DNA from: Gemmatimonadota bacterium
GTDB lineage: Bacteria > Latescibacterota > UBA2968 > UBA8231
NCBI GenBank assembly: GCA_018673255.1
Contig: JABHDC010000256.1
Span: 1 to 64,000 of the forward strand
DNA length: 64,000 nucleotides
Direction: 5' to 3'
Part shown: positions 54,743 through 64,000 of the stretch, piece by piece
How the letters are laid out: every line of letters starts with the position of its first letter
How positions within the stretch are numbered: the first letter of the stretch is position 1
The notes under the pieces: generated by a model
Told to the model about the DNA's origin: nothing
The model's database searches: none
Seen by the model: only the letters and a program-made list of their open reading frames with translations
Made by a program: the position numbers and the translations under genes

Positions 54743-55396
54743 TCAGTCGGAGGGGGCGACCTGGACCATGACCTCGTTGCGGCGCATGAACCAGGGCATG
54801 AAGGGCGGGTTGTACCGCGCCATCTCAGGTTCACCGATGCGCCCAAGACCCGCCGTCTCGACGGCCGTGATCAACGCATCCGCGTGCCCCTGGTCGTTCC
54901 TCTCATTCCAGCGGCCCGAGTAGCGTTTCACCGCCATCAGACGAGGTTCGGTCTGTCGGATCCGCACACGCGGATCGTTGGGGGCAGGCAGGCTCTGCAA
55001 TGTGTAGGACCGTTCCATGACGAAGGAATATGTGTATCCCTCGTCCGTTGCCCGCGGCCGTGACGTGACCTGCGTCGCTATCGTCACGTCCCCGGATTGG
55101 TCCGCCTTCTTCTCGTCTATCTGGCGCGCTGTGACGGGCGCGGTCATCGCCATCTTCGTACTCCCCTGATTGTTACCGAAGATGAAGCCAGCGAGGATCT
55201 TGAATGCGCGGTTGCCCGCACTGTTCAGGTCGCCCTCCACATCGACCTCGGCCACCAGATACGACGGATATCGACGCAGCTCGTAGTCGGGTGTCTGGGC
55301 GACGACGTCATAGTGGGGTTCTTCCAGGGCCATAGCTGAACCGATCATTGTGAGCAGAAGGGCTGCGACGAGGGTTGTTCGTTTCTTTGTCTGCAC
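54743..55396 (-). CDS. SOUL-family haem-binding protein, exported
   Basis: 217 residues with a signal peptide (LVAALLLTMIGSAMA). The SOUL/HEBP fold is shown by YELRRYPSYLVAEV, FKILAGFIFGNNQGSTKMAMTAPV and a C-terminal YNPPFMPWFMRRNEVMV, the PPxxPxFxRRNEI-type tail. SOUL proteins bind haem or porphyrin. Its gene is divergent from the SDR/DUF2867 gene and both share a repeat-rich promoter region. It could take part in light or haem stress, but no photolyase is in the window. Confidence 0.9.
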   Translation of the reverse strand: MQTKKRTTLVAALLLTMIGSAMALEEPHYDVVAQTPDYELRRYPSYLVAEVDVEGDLNSAGNRAFKILAGFIFGNNQGSTKMAMTAPVTARQIDEKKADQSGDVTIATQVTSRPRATDEGYTYSFVMERSYTLQSLPAPNDPRVRIRQTEPRLMAVKRYSGRWNERNDQGHADALITAVETAGLGRIGEPEMARYNPPFMPWFMRRNEVMVQVAPSD

Positions 55397-55435
55397 GAGT
55401 CTTCATCCTTCAGTTGGTCTGCATTCTGGCCCCTG

Positions 55436-55499
55436 AGTATATTCGATGTCTAAGATTTGTCAACTTATAGACCAAATTAATTAGACATTAAATAGACAT
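55436..55499. promoter_or_regulatory. Divergent promoter region with TAGACAT repeats
   Basis: On the minus strand TTGACA (55463-55458) and TATACT (55441-55436) are 16 bp apart and face the SOUL gene: an excellent promoter. Inside the spacer lies ATGTCTAA (55446-55453), the inverse of TTAGACAT (55481-55488). ATAGACAT repeats at 55492-55499, and a related TAGACC lies near 55468. The AT-rich block is flanked by GC-rich coding DNA. The pattern suggests a regulator binding several sites to control both genes. Confidence 0.65.
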
Positions 55500-55596
55500 A
55501 GTTGTACTAATCTGATTCGGCCACCTTGGATTGCTGGTGGGGCGGTGAAGGTCGATCTATCAGGTCAGCTGGAAGCCACCCGGACTTGCGGCGTCC

Positions 55597-55630
55597 GCAT
55601 TCTCTGTATAGAAGACCTCACAGAGAATGC
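55597..55630 (+). promoter_or_regulatory. Leader hairpin before the SDR gene
   Basis: GCATTCTCTGT (55597-55607) and ACAGAGAATGC (55620-55630) are perfectly complementary over 11 bases with a 12-base loop. The ribosome binding site (AAGGAGAG) begins just after, at about 55642. No T tract follows, so a translational or RNA-stability element is more likely than a terminator. Confidence 0.6.
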
Positions 55631-55657
55631 CGCTGCACACAGAAGGAGAGACAGCTG

Positions 55658-57088
55658 ATGTCGAATAGAAGGATTCTGCTGACAGGGGCAACGGGCTACG
55701 TCGGTCGGCTACTGCGAGAGCGGCTTGAGGATCGCACCGAGGTCGAAATCCGGTGTCTGGTGCGCGATGCCGGGCGAGCGAGGGATCTCGAATCGCCATC
55801 GTGTCGGGTCATGGTGGGAGATCTGCTCGACGCCGGTACACTGGTTGAGGCGATGACGGGAGTTGATGTCGCCTACTACATGGTCCACTCCATGGGGGCC
55901 AGTGGCTCGTTTGAAGAGAAGGATCGACAGGCTGCGCACAACTTCGGTGATGCAGCACGCCAGGCGGGAATTGGCCGGGTCGTCTACCTCGGTGGCCTGG
56001 GCAGCGGTGATGATTTGTCGCCCCACCTGCGCAGCCGCCAGGAGGTGGGAGAGATTCTGGCCGGCTACGTGCCGACCGTTGAACTGCGCGCTTCGGTGGT
56101 GCTCGGGGCCGGCAGCCTGTCTTTCGAAATGATTCGAGCGCTCGTGGAGCGGCTTCCGGTGATGGTGACCCCCAAGTGGGTCGAGGTGCAGGCGCAGCCG
56201 ATCGCCATTGATGATCTGCTGGACTATCTGGAACAGAGTATGGATATCCCGGTCGACGGAAGTTGCATCGTGGAGGTGGGTGGCGCCGATTGCTGCTCGT
56301 ACGGCGATCTCATGCGCGAGTATGGTCGTCAGCGACAGTTGTCCCGCTGGATGATTCCTGTACCGGTGCTGACGCCCCGCTTGTCGGGGCTGTGGCTGGG
56401 GCTCGTCACGCCACTGTATGCGCGGGTCGGCCGCGCGCTCCTCGACAGCACTCGACACCCCACCGTGGTCGAGAACCCGGCGCCTTCCCTCGAATGGTTC
56501 GATGTTCAGCCGATGGGGATGTCTCAGGCGATCGCGACGGCATTTGCCCACGAAGATGCACAGCCCCTGGCCCCCGCCAGCCTGGCCGTCGCCGCGCCCG
56601 CCCGTCCGCCGCTTGCCGGCATCCGCATCGGCAATCGCTTCGTCGACGCGCGGTCCATGGTCGTGGATGCAAAACCTGTAGAAGTCTTTGCGCCGATTCG
56701 TCGGATCGGAGGGAGCACCGGCTGGTATGCGTGGAATGGTCTCTGGACGCTACGCGGCTGGCTCGATCTCCTCGTGGGTGGTCAGGGAATGACACCGGGG
56801 CGAAGAGATCCAGAGGAGTTGACGGTTGGTGATACGGTCGACTGCTGGACGGTAGAGGAGATCGTGAAGGAGAATTCGCTGCTGCTGCGGTCGCAGATGC
56901 GCCTTCCGGGCCGTGCCTGGCTGCACTTTGAGGTGACGCCCCTGTCAGGAGGGACACAGATCCGACAGACAGCGGTATTCGATCCGCGCGGCCTGCTCGG
57001 CCTGGCTTACTGGTATCTGGTGTGTCCGCTCCACGGCCTTGTCTTCCGCGGCATGTTGCGGGGGCTTGCACAGGCGGCGAAGGCCTGA
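55658..57088 (+). CDS. SDR/NmrA-type protein with C-terminal DUF2867 domain
   Basis: 476 residues. The N-terminal Rossmann motif LLTGATGYVGRLL and the YYMVHSMG, VYLGGLG and ELRASVVLGAGSLSFEMI segments mark the extended SDR/NmrA-like class. From about residue 335 a DUF2867 domain follows (FAPIRRIGGSTGWYAWNGLW, GWLDLLVGGQGMTPGRRDP). DUF2867 is a START/SRPBCC-type hydrophobic pocket. NAD(P)H-dependent modification of a lipid or isoprenoid is possible. The ATG at 55658 follows a good binding site. It converges with the TonB receptor gene across a terminator hairpin. Confidence 0.9.
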   Translation: MSNRRILLTGATGYVGRLLRERLEDRTEVEIRCLVRDAGRARDLESPSCRVMVGDLLDAGTLVEAMTGVDVAYYMVHSMGASGSFEEKDRQAAHNFGDAARQAGIGRVVYLGGLGSGDDLSPHLRSRQEVGEILAGYVPTVELRASVVLGAGSLSFEMIRALVERLPVMVTPKWVEVQAQPIAIDDLLDYLEQSMDIPVDGSCIVEVGGADCCSYGDLMREYGRQRQLSRWMIPVPVLTPRLSGLWLGLVTPLYARVGRALLDSTRHPTVVENPAPSLEWFDVQPMGMSQAIATAFAHEDAQPLAPASLAVAAPARPPLAGIRIGNRFVDARSMVVDAKPVEVFAPIRRIGGSTGWYAWNGLWTLRGWLDLLVGGQGMTPGRRDPEELTVGDTVDCWTVEEIVKENSLLLRSQMRLPGRAWLHFEVTPLSGGTQIRQTAVFDPRGLLGLAYWYLVCPLHGLVFRGMLRGLAQAAKA

Positions 57089-57103
57089 GCTGCTGACACA
57101 AAA

Positions 57104-57131
57104 CGCCCGGGCCGCTTCTGCGGCCCGGGCG
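57104..57131. terminator. Terminator hairpin between SDR and TonB-receptor genes
   Basis: CGCCCGGGCCGC pairs perfectly with GCGGCCCGGGCG (57104-57115 and 57120-57131) around TTCT. An AAAA run on the left side gives the T tract for the minus-strand TonB gene, so it probably serves that gene best. Confidence 0.85.
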
Positions 57132-57159
57132 CGGATACTCATGGTCTACGTAGGGCTGT

Positions 57160-59892
57160 CTAGAACCGAACCGACAACCCGCTCCGGATGGTCATTCCCG
57201 TATAGCCAAACTGATTGACCTCCCAGGGATACTCGAACCGGCCGCCCAGGTCGGCCTCAAAATCACCCTTCGTGTCCAGCTTATCCGGAAACACGTCGAG
57301 GAGATTGTTCACGGCCAGGTTGATCCCAAACATCTCATTCACCTGATAGTTCAGAATCAGATCTGTCAGCACCTTGGCGGCGAAGGTCTGATCCGTCGCG
57401 TCATCGTAGTCCTTCGTGGCGTCACCGTTGGCATGTCGCCAGGTAACTTCCCCGAATCTCGTGTTGTTGAGGGCAGCCGTCAGGTTGCCGACACGATATG
57501 TGAGGCCAAGTGTGATCTTCTCCGAGGGTCGGGCCGTCTCGATGCGAGACTGCTCCTTGCGGTCGAAGATGTTCACGCCCGCTGCAGCGATCGGCCCGGG
57601 CGTGGCAATGGCGCCGACAATCTCAGTGGAGCTGATATTCGCGGCCACATTGATGTCCAGTCCACCTGGGCCCAACTCCACTGCAGGAATGTCCACGACG
57701 ATATCGACACCGGTTGTCTTCGTGTCGACGGCGTTGGCGAAGAACTTCAGACTCGTGATATTCGCGTCAGCGAGAATCTGATAGACCTGTGTTGTTTCAT
57801 CGCTGGAGGCAATGCTGCTCGAATACACGATCCGGTCATCCACGGCGATGTTGTAATAATCCACGGAGGCGTACCAACCGGGCCGCGGCTTGAATGCCAC
57901 TCCCAGCATGAAGTTGGTTGACGTCTCCTGCTCGAGTTCGCCGACGCCAAGGGATCTGACGACCTCGCTCTCATTGTTGTATGTGCCCTGATTCGAGATC
58001 GTGCCAGCCGACAACAGCGTTTGGACATTGCTCAGGTAGATCTGGTGGAGGGATGGCGCACGAAAACCCGTCGACAGTGACGATCGTATAGAGATGTTGT
58101 CATCTGCCATCTTGTACCGGCCATTCGCGCCCCACGTCACACTTGTACCGAAGTCGCTGTAATTCTCAAATCTCGCGGCCAAGGCGATGAGCACATCCTC
58201 ATTGAGATCATACACCGCATCGGCGTAGATCCCGACATTTGATCGATCCTCATCGACGGCATTCTGCGGCTGGATTCCTGGGAATGATTGGGCGCCGCCA
58301 CCAGAGTAGGAAGCCTCATCACCGGTCGTGGCGACGAAGTTCTCGATGCGAACTTCCGTTCCGAAGCCAAGGGACAGCTGATCGAAGGTATTGGCCACAT
58401 CGAGGTTCAGTACCGCGTGGCCAAATTCATATCCGCCCGGCTCGAAGGTGGTAGGACTGTCTGCACCCAGATCCATGTTCAGGGAGTTGTCCACCGTGTA
58501 ATCAACCTTGTTCCTCCCCGAACTGATGCTGGCATCAAAGTCCCAATCCATCTTCCTGCCGCGAACACCGGCCGTTAGTGAATTGTCTGTGATGTCAGTC
58601 TCAAATGTTGGCTGGAATCCATTCACGTCAGCACCGGAAATGAGATTGCAGCAGTCGGAGACGCCGGGCCAGTATGGGGCCCGATAGAGTGCGTAGCTCT
58701 TTCCTTCGCGTTGTGTGAGCCCACCAAAGGCATACAGTTCGGTCTGATCATTCAGATCGTATGAACCATTCAGGAACACCTCGGCCGTTGTCATGTTGGG
58801 CGTCCCGATGCGGGTTCCCAGGTTCGGATTCTCACGCTGCCAATCCGTATCGCCCGAGCGTATCTGCTCTCCTGTGGCAACGACACCTGGAGAAGCCTCA
58901 AACCCGCCCGCTGCCTGGATCGGAATGGCGCCGATGTCGTAGAGGAAACCGAACAGACCATCGCCACCTGGCACTCCTTCACGCCTGGTTTCGTCCTGGT
59001 CGTGGTAAGATGCCGTGACGTTCAAGAAACCATCGTCACCAATGCTCATGCCGTGGTTGATGTCGACACCTTTGTTGTCACCATCGCCAGCATTTCTGTG
59101 GCCACCCGCGGTCTGACCGGCGGACAGGTTTATCTCTGTGTAGTCCGTCTCTTCTTTCATGATGATGTTCACAACACCGGCGATGGCATCGGAGCCATAT
59201 TGGGCAGATGCACCATCTCGCAGCACCTCGACTCGCTCAATGGCAGCGGTGGGAATGCTCCGCATGTCTACGCCCACCTCGCCTTTACCCGGGGTGTCGT
59301 TGATGTAGACCAGGGAACTTGCATGCCGGCGCTTGCCGTTGATGAGTACTAAGGTTCGACTTGGACCCAGGCCTCTCAATTCGGCGGGGTCGAAGTGGGC
59401 CGTGGCATCGGAGATCGTCTGTTGGGAGACGTTGTAGGAAGGCACTCTGTAGGCCAGCATGTGATCGAGACTCACCTGCCCGGTGGATATCAGCTCTTTG
59501 GCCTGTAGATTGTCGATCGGTACCGGTGAGGTGATCTGTGTTCGCGGTCGGAAACGCGACCCGACGATCGTCACGGATTCAACCTCTACAGGAGAGTTCG
59601 TCAGAGAGAAATCAGCAGTTGCGCCGCTTTCGGCGACGGTGACGATCCGGCGTTCAGTGTCATAACCGACATAGGATGCAACCACCGTGTGCTGTCCGGC
59701 CTCAAGACCGTCAATCGAGTAGGAGCCACTCAGATCGGTGACCGCGCCCTGCCTCGTGCCCTCTATGGCGACGGTCGCCCCCACAAGCACGTCACCCGTA
59801 GCTGCATCGGCGACCTTCCCGCGGATCTGCAGTGCAAGAACCGAGGTTGGCAGAAGCATCAGACACAGCATGAGGACATGTGATCTCTTCAT
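57160..59892 (-). CDS. TonB-dependent outer-membrane receptor with CarboxypepD_reg domain
   Basis: 910 residues. After a signal peptide (VLMLCLMLLPTSVLA) a carboxypeptidase-regulatory-like domain covers about 20-105 (RGKVADAATGDVLVGATVAI). The plug follows with RGLGPSRTLVLINGKRRHA and VEVLRDGASAQYGSDAIAGVVNII. The barrel ends in the aromatic SGLSVRF. These receptors import large ligands using TonB energy; CarboxypepD_reg variants are typical of Bacteroidota-like carbohydrate or peptide uptake. No SusD partner is adjacent. The ATG at 59892 is used; an upstream frame extension lacks a binding site. The ligand is unknown. Confidence 0.93.
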   Translation of the reverse strand: MKRSHVLMLCLMLLPTSVLALQIRGKVADAATGDVLVGATVAIEGTRQGAVTDLSGSYSIDGLEAGQHTVVASYVGYDTERRIVTVAESGATADFSLTNSPVEVESVTIVGSRFRPRTQITSPVPIDNLQAKELISTGQVSLDHMLAYRVPSYNVSQQTISDATAHFDPAELRGLGPSRTLVLINGKRRHASSLVYINDTPGKGEVGVDMRSIPTAAIERVEVLRDGASAQYGSDAIAGVVNIIMKEETDYTEINLSAGQTAGGHRNAGDGDNKGVDINHGMSIGDDGFLNVTASYHDQDETRREGVPGGDGLFGFLYDIGAIPIQAAGGFEASPGVVATGEQIRSGDTDWQRENPNLGTRIGTPNMTTAEVFLNGSYDLNDQTELYAFGGLTQREGKSYALYRAPYWPGVSDCCNLISGADVNGFQPTFETDITDNSLTAGVRGRKMDWDFDASISSGRNKVDYTVDNSLNMDLGADSPTTFEPGGYEFGHAVLNLDVANTFDQLSLGFGTEVRIENFVATTGDEASYSGGGAQSFPGIQPQNAVDEDRSNVGIYADAVYDLNEDVLIALAARFENYSDFGTSVTWGANGRYKMADDNISIRSSLSTGFRAPSLHQIYLSNVQTLLSAGTISNQGTYNNESEVVRSLGVGELEQETSTNFMLGVAFKPRPGWYASVDYYNIAVDDRIVYSSSIASSDETTQVYQILADANITSLKFFANAVDTKTTGVDIVVDIPAVELGPGGLDINVAANISSTEIVGAIATPGPIAAAGVNIFDRKEQSRIETARPSEKITLGLTYRVGNLTAALNNTRFGEVTWRHANGDATKDYDDATDQTFAAKVLTDLILNYQVNEMFGINLAVNNLLDVFPDKLDTKGDFEADLGGRFEYPWEVNQFGYTGMTIRSGLSVRF

Positions 59893-60076
59893 GGTCTTCG
59901 CCTTTTGATGAGTCGTGAATACCAAGAGCATTTTCTGCCATCGCATACAGTGACGTGGCATGCTGGCGGCCGAATCATCGATATCCTGCCTGCCCAGGGC
60001 AAATCAGCGAGTTGTCGCCGATCACGACGCGCAGTTCATTCTGCCTGACCATACCCCTCGACACTGGATCCAGCTG

Positions 60077-60961
60077 ATGGCCATGACCCCCATGAGTTCA
60101 GTCGAACCCTTCCTGGACTCGACCTCTCTATTGTCCGATCCCACGGCGCTTCGACGACGCGCAGATGAACTCGGTTATCTGTTTTTTCCCGGGCTGCTCG
60201 CCACCGGGCCACTCCTCGACGTGCGGCAGCAGATTCTGCAGATCTGCCAGAGTCACAGCTGGATCCAGGAGGGGACGGATCTGAGTGCCGGCATCGCCAT
60301 CAAGGAAGACGTCGTCATCGAGTCCACCGGGGATCCTCGCTGGCAGGCATTCTACAACGATGTGCAGAAGCTGCGAGACTTCCATGCCCTGTGCCTGAGT
60401 GAACCGATCCTGGGTGCTCTTGAGGTGCTCTTCGGTGAATCGGTTCTCCCTCATCCGCGCAATATCCTGCGTGTCATCTTCCCACGCTCGGCGAGTCACA
60501 CCACGCCGCCTCATCAGGACCACTTCTACATCGGCGGCAGTCGCGACACGTGGACTGCCTGGTTCCCATTGGGTGACTGCGATGCGGAATTGGGCAGCCT
60601 GGCCGTCGTGCCCGGCTCTCACCAATTGGGATTCCTGGACGTTCATGAGGCCAAGGGTGCTGGCGGTCGGGCCGTAGCCGTCGACGACGGGAAGACGTGG
60701 GTCGGTGGTGACTTCGCCTGTGGGGACTTGCTGTTCGTGCACAGTCTGGCGATCCACCAGGGACGTCCCAATGAAACCGACCGCCTGCGCCTCTCCTGCG
60801 ACTTCCGTTACCAGCCTCGCAGCCATCAGGTCCGGCGTGACTCGTTGACGCCCCACATGAACTGGCTCACGTGGGATGAGATCTACCAGGACTGGCCATC
60901 GCAGGATCCAGTTCGTTCCTACTGGTGCGACTGGGACCTCAATGTCGTAGAGCGCACCTGA
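60077..60961 (+). CDS. Phytanoyl-CoA dioxygenase (PhyH) family protein
   Basis: 294 residues. The double-stranded beta-helix carries the Fe(II) ligands His146 and Asp148 (in HQDHF) and the distal His227 (SLAIHQGRP). Arg in ETDRLRLS would bind 2-oxoglutarate. The family hydroxylates lipids, secondary metabolites and unusual amines. Three in-frame ATGs lie at 60077-60092; the first is listed. The gene is convergent with the polyketide synthase gene and may act in that pathway, although this is only proximity. Confidence 0.88.
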   Translation: MAMTPMSSVEPFLDSTSLLSDPTALRRRADELGYLFFPGLLATGPLLDVRQQILQICQSHSWIQEGTDLSAGIAIKEDVVIESTGDPRWQAFYNDVQKLRDFHALCLSEPILGALEVLFGESVLPHPRNILRVIFPRSASHTTPPHQDHFYIGGSRDTWTAWFPLGDCDAELGSLAVVPGSHQLGFLDVHEAKGAGGRAVAVDDGKTWVGGDFACGDLLFVHSLAIHQGRPNETDRLRLSCDFRYQPRSHQVRRDSLTPHMNWLTWDEIYQDWPSQDPVRSYWCDWDLNVVERT

Positions 60962-60981
60962 GACAGAGAGTCTAACCGGGA

Positions 60982-62082
60982 TCAGGCTGGCAGATGACCG
61001 GCAAGCAACGCCGCTTCCGCCATCAGCCCCGGACCAAAACCCAATACCAGGGTCGGACCGTCGAAGCGAGCGCTCTGCCCACGCAGCCGCTCGAGGATGA
61101 ACAGAATCGTGGGGGACGACATGTTGCCATAGTCGTTCAGTATCTCACGAGACAAGGCGGTGGCTTCGGCGGGCAGGCTCAATGCTGCTCGTACGGCATC
61201 GATGATCCGGGGCCCTCCCGGGTGTACGACCCAGTGGGCAATATCCTCGATCTTCAGGTCGTGCTGGCCGAGCCAGGATACCAGGAACTCTTCCAGGTGT
61301 TCTTCGATCAAGCGCGGCACTTCACCGGTCAGCGTCATTTCGAAGCCGTGGTCACCGATGCGCCAGGTCATTGCGTCCAGAGAATCCGGAATCAGGCAGG
61401 ATGCTGTGTCGATGACGGACCATGGGGCTACACCGGACTGGGTAGAGACGGTCTGGGCGTCGCCGATGACGACGGCGGCGGCTCCATCCGCGAACAGGGC
61501 GTTGCCTTTGATGCCCTCCGTGTCCCAGGTCAGGCGGTAGTGGAGACTGCACAACTCTACGGCGCATAATAACACGCGCGCACTCGGGTTGGCTGCCACC
61601 AGGCCTCGGGCGGCACGCAGTCCGTTGATTGCGCCGTGACATCCCATGAACCCCACATGCACTCTCTGCGTCGTCCGGCTCAGGCCGAGTGACGAGATCA
61701 GCTGGACATCGACCCCCGGTGCCTCAAAACCGGTGCAGGACACGGTGACCAGGTGAGTGATCTCTGCCGCTGAAAGATGAGCGTCGTCGAGTGCCTGCAG
61801 AGCTGCCTGTTGAGCCAGTGGCCCCGCATGTTCGGCGTACAGTCGCACCCGTTCACCCGTCGTCGGTCCGGCGTCGCCCGAGTGGCGCTGCCAGTCGACG
61901 GCGGTCTGATAGGGCACGCAGGAATGCCTGGTGGAGACGCCGGACTTCTTGAACAACACCCGCAACATCCGGCGCTGGCGTTCGTCCGTACAGATCAGTG
62001 TCTCGGACATGTCCCGCACGTCGGCCTGCTGTGCCGTGTGGGGGGGAGAGGCCGTACCCAGTCCGAGAATCGAGATCGTCAT
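60982..62082 (-). CDS. Type III polyketide synthase
   Basis: 366 residues, normal length for chalcone/stilbene-synthase-type enzymes. The catalytic triad is Cys148 (GFMGCHG), His287 (VVHPGG) and Asn320 (NDYGNMSS). The GFGPG C-terminal loop is also kept. Type III PKSs condense acyl-CoA starters with malonyl-CoA to pyrones, resorcinols or quinone precursors. The start overlaps the FAD-reductase gene by four bases (ATGA). With the methyltransferase and reductase it forms a small biosynthetic cluster. The starter unit is unknown. Confidence 0.95.
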
Positions 62083-63239
62083 GAAGGCCTTTCATCGGCC
62101 AGGCGTCGCAGAATGGGCGAGGCCAGTTGGGGGAATCGTGACAGCGTCACCATGGAGGCCGTGACCATCCATGGACGTCGCAGGGCCGAGGCAATGGCCC
62201 GACACAGGTGCTGGTGTTGCTGTATCTCGCCATGGTAGGTGGCGGCCCACTGCGTAGTCATGGCTGGGGACCATTCGCGGCACCCCTGGATGGCAAAGGC
62301 AGCGGAACTGATCCCTGACTGCAGAGCCCAGGCGGTACCCTCACCCGTGAAGGGTTCGATGTAGCCGGCCGTATCTCCGATGCACAGCAGGCGATGCGCG
62401 GCGGGTACGAGCACACGACGTGTCAGTGATTCTGTGCCTGTCCACTGTCCCTCGAGCGTGGCCAGTTGGATGTCGACACCCGCATCGTCGAGAATGCGCT
62501 GACAGGTCGTGACAGGACCGCCACTGCGCAGGGCCGCCGAATCTACGGCGGCGGCAATGGAGGTCTGGTTCTCCTCGGCCACCGTGAGGCCGACATAACC
62601 CTCCCGCGCGATGGCCATGCAGATGGTCCCGGCGGGTAAGGTTGGGATAGGGGTCGTTGTCGCAAGGCCCAGACCCATCCGCGATGACGGCTCGTGCTGA
62701 GCTGTGCAGTCTGATGCCACCAATCGCTGGCCGGCGAGCCCCGCCGCCGCAATCACAACACGGGCCGTAGCCTCAACGGTCTGCTGGGCCCTCGAAAGGC
62801 AAACCGTACGGATATCTTCTGACGGCGGCAGCGATGCCGTCGTCCCGGTGAGCAACTGGCACCCATCGGCTACTGCCTGACGCACCAGCAATTCGTCGAG
62901 GGTTGCACGCGTGATTGAGACGCCACCCTGCAATGCCAGTTCGGCCAGCCGGCCACCAGCCTGCAGTCGAACTCGATGAAGTGGTACCGCACCCCGTTCG
63001 CTCAACTGGTGGACCACACCCAGCCTCTGCAGGCTTTTCAGCGACGACGGGTTGATGCACCCACCACAGACTTTCGGCCGGGGCAGTGTCTTGCGGTCGA
63101 CGAGCAATACGGCCAGGCCCGCGCGAGCCGATTCAATCGCTGCCGCAGTACCCGCCGGGCCGGCGCCGATGACGACAACGTCCCACAGACGCCCGGCCGC
63201 AGTCAGTGAGAGGGTGGACTGGAGTGGTGCAGTCGTCAT
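62079..63239 (-). CDS. FAD-dependent oxidoreductase (geranylgeranyl-reductase-like)
   Basis: 386 residues. The FAD-binding [17 protein letters not shown] begins at about residue 25, with the VCGGCINP loop and [14 protein letters not shown] (second FAD motif) as in the GGR/PHBH-like family seen in type III PKS clusters. ATG 63239 overlaps the methyltransferase end by four bases (ATGA). The enzyme probably oxidises or reduces the polyketide product, a quinone or isoprenoid tail. The membrane association is not predicted. Confidence 0.9.
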
Positions 63240-63967
63240 CGTCCCGCGGCCGTTTCCCGGAGCCACGTCATCCGTAACCGTTCCGGCCACTGGCGCTGGA
63301 TCGATACCTGTTCAAGGCCAGCCTGCTGGGTCAGGTCGTGCAACTCATGACTTGTCAGGGCTGCGCGCACAGACAGGGGGCCATCGGTGTGAACGACCGG
63401 CGACCGGCTGAGCCATCGGGTGGCGATGCGGGATAGCACATATCCCCGGCGACTGCGAACCAGATCGCTGGCGACGAACATCGAGGCGCCGGCAGCGTGT
63501 ACGCGGCGCAGGAGGCAGATGATGTCGTCATCGGCCAGATGGTGCAGAAAGAGGGCGCAGCAGATGACGTCATAGCCATCAGGTAGCGGTCCATCCAGCA
63601 CGTCGCGGACCTCGAAGCGAACGTCGGCGTCTTCCATCGCTGCTCGAGCCGTGGCCGTTGAGATGGCGACGTCACTGATGTCGCAGCCGACCATCTGAAC
63701 GTGGCGCCCTGCCTGTCGCGCCCTCTTCCAGATCCCCGTCGCCACATCGCCTGAGCCACAGCCGATGTCCAGAATGCGAAGTGGTTCGTCGTGATCAGCA
63801 GGGAATGCAGCCGCGATCGGGTTCCACAGGGCGGACACGGCCCGAGAGATCAAGTTGATGCGGCGCAGTCCCTGCAGTGCGAGGATGTGTTCGTCCCGGT
63901 CCAGCGCCGGGTCATCCATGCGCTCGGGCTGACGGTCCCGGGTCTTCAGGGACTGGAGTGTCTGCAA
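63236..63967 (-). CDS. SAM-dependent methyltransferase of the type III PKS cluster
   Basis: 243 residues from a TTG at 63967. SAM motif I is [18 protein letters not shown]; motifs [13 protein letters not shown] and [16 protein letters not shown] follow. The segment [19 protein letters not shown] agrees with methyltransferases next to type III PKS and GGR-like genes. The frame stays open to the right window edge, so the true start may lie outside; ATG 63919 is a shorter option but would cut the conserved PExMDxP start. It is the first visible gene of the cluster. O- or C-methylation of the polyketide is expected. Confidence 0.83.
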
Positions 63968-64000
63968 CCAGGATCTGGTGATTCTTGCCTGCGGGTCAGA

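Overview
This 64 kb window is a GC-rich, gene-dense bacterial chromosome segment. It holds about 52 apparently intact protein genes, one gene cut by the left edge and two gene remnants. I saw no rRNA, tRNA, CRISPR array or insertion sequence. The host looks like a diderm: there is a TonB-dependent receptor, an outer-membrane barrel, lipoproteins and Tat substrates. A large secreted protein with NHL repeats, choice-of-anchor-D repeats, a cohesin-like domain, a dockerin and a FlgD-like C-terminus, together with many Gfo/Idh/MocA, propeller hydrolase, DUF362 and phytanoyl-CoA dioxygenase genes, is typical of uncultured FCB-type lineages such as Latescibacterota. That placement is inference from gene families only.

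Layout. 1-2811 (minus): a partial sugar-hydrolase-like propeller, then a tightly coupled crcB-phoD-nudL run. 2974-5583 (plus): an HDOD signalling operon ending in a 4Fe-4S protein and a strong hairpin. 5699-10639 (minus): a Tat/iron-sulfur redox operon (DUF6599-like, DUF362, NapH/NapG fusion, aldo/keto reductase). 10941-11525: a cold-shock protein and an RRM protein. 11740-13313: a lactonase and a small coiled-coil membrane protein. 13497-18594: a DnaE2-like polymerase, a rhamnose mutarotase and a Y-family polymerase with a degenerate active site. 18749-25086: the giant secreted protein and a phosphodiester-glycosidase lipoprotein. 25098-35419: sugar/acid dehydrogenases and isomerases, including an isolated PduT/PduS-like microcompartment pair, and a GH4 glycosidase. 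35571-38455: a flavodoxin-like protein and a TetM-like GTPase. 38468-40302 (minus): a DM13 lipoprotein and an outer-membrane barrel. 40460-48205: AKR, ABC-F, SMP-30, MotE-like, propeller hydrolase and heparinase-like genes. 48472-51253: an orphan histidine kinase, then the 3' remnants of a tryptophanase gene and a UPF0145 gene that meet head to head. 51261-54646 (minus): HTH-GntR-ABC-permease operon with a permease-propeller fusion. 54743-57088: divergent SOUL haem-binding and SDR/DUF2867 genes around an AT-rich operator region. 57160-59892: the TonB receptor. 60077-60961: a PhyH dioxygenase. 60982-63967 (minus): a type III polyketide cluster.

Much of the window fits scavenging and oxidation of plant or algal carbohydrates: GH4, heparinase-like, propeller hydrolases, NAD-dependent sugar dehydrogenases, isomerase, rhamnose mutarotase and a TonB receptor. 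The most interesting items are the lone PduS/PduT-like pair coupled to a sugar isomerase, the apparent two-polymerase mutasome with an operator-like palindrome, the abutting gene remnants at 51.03 kb, and the repeat-rich regulatory regions at 10.8, 54.7 and 55.45 kb.
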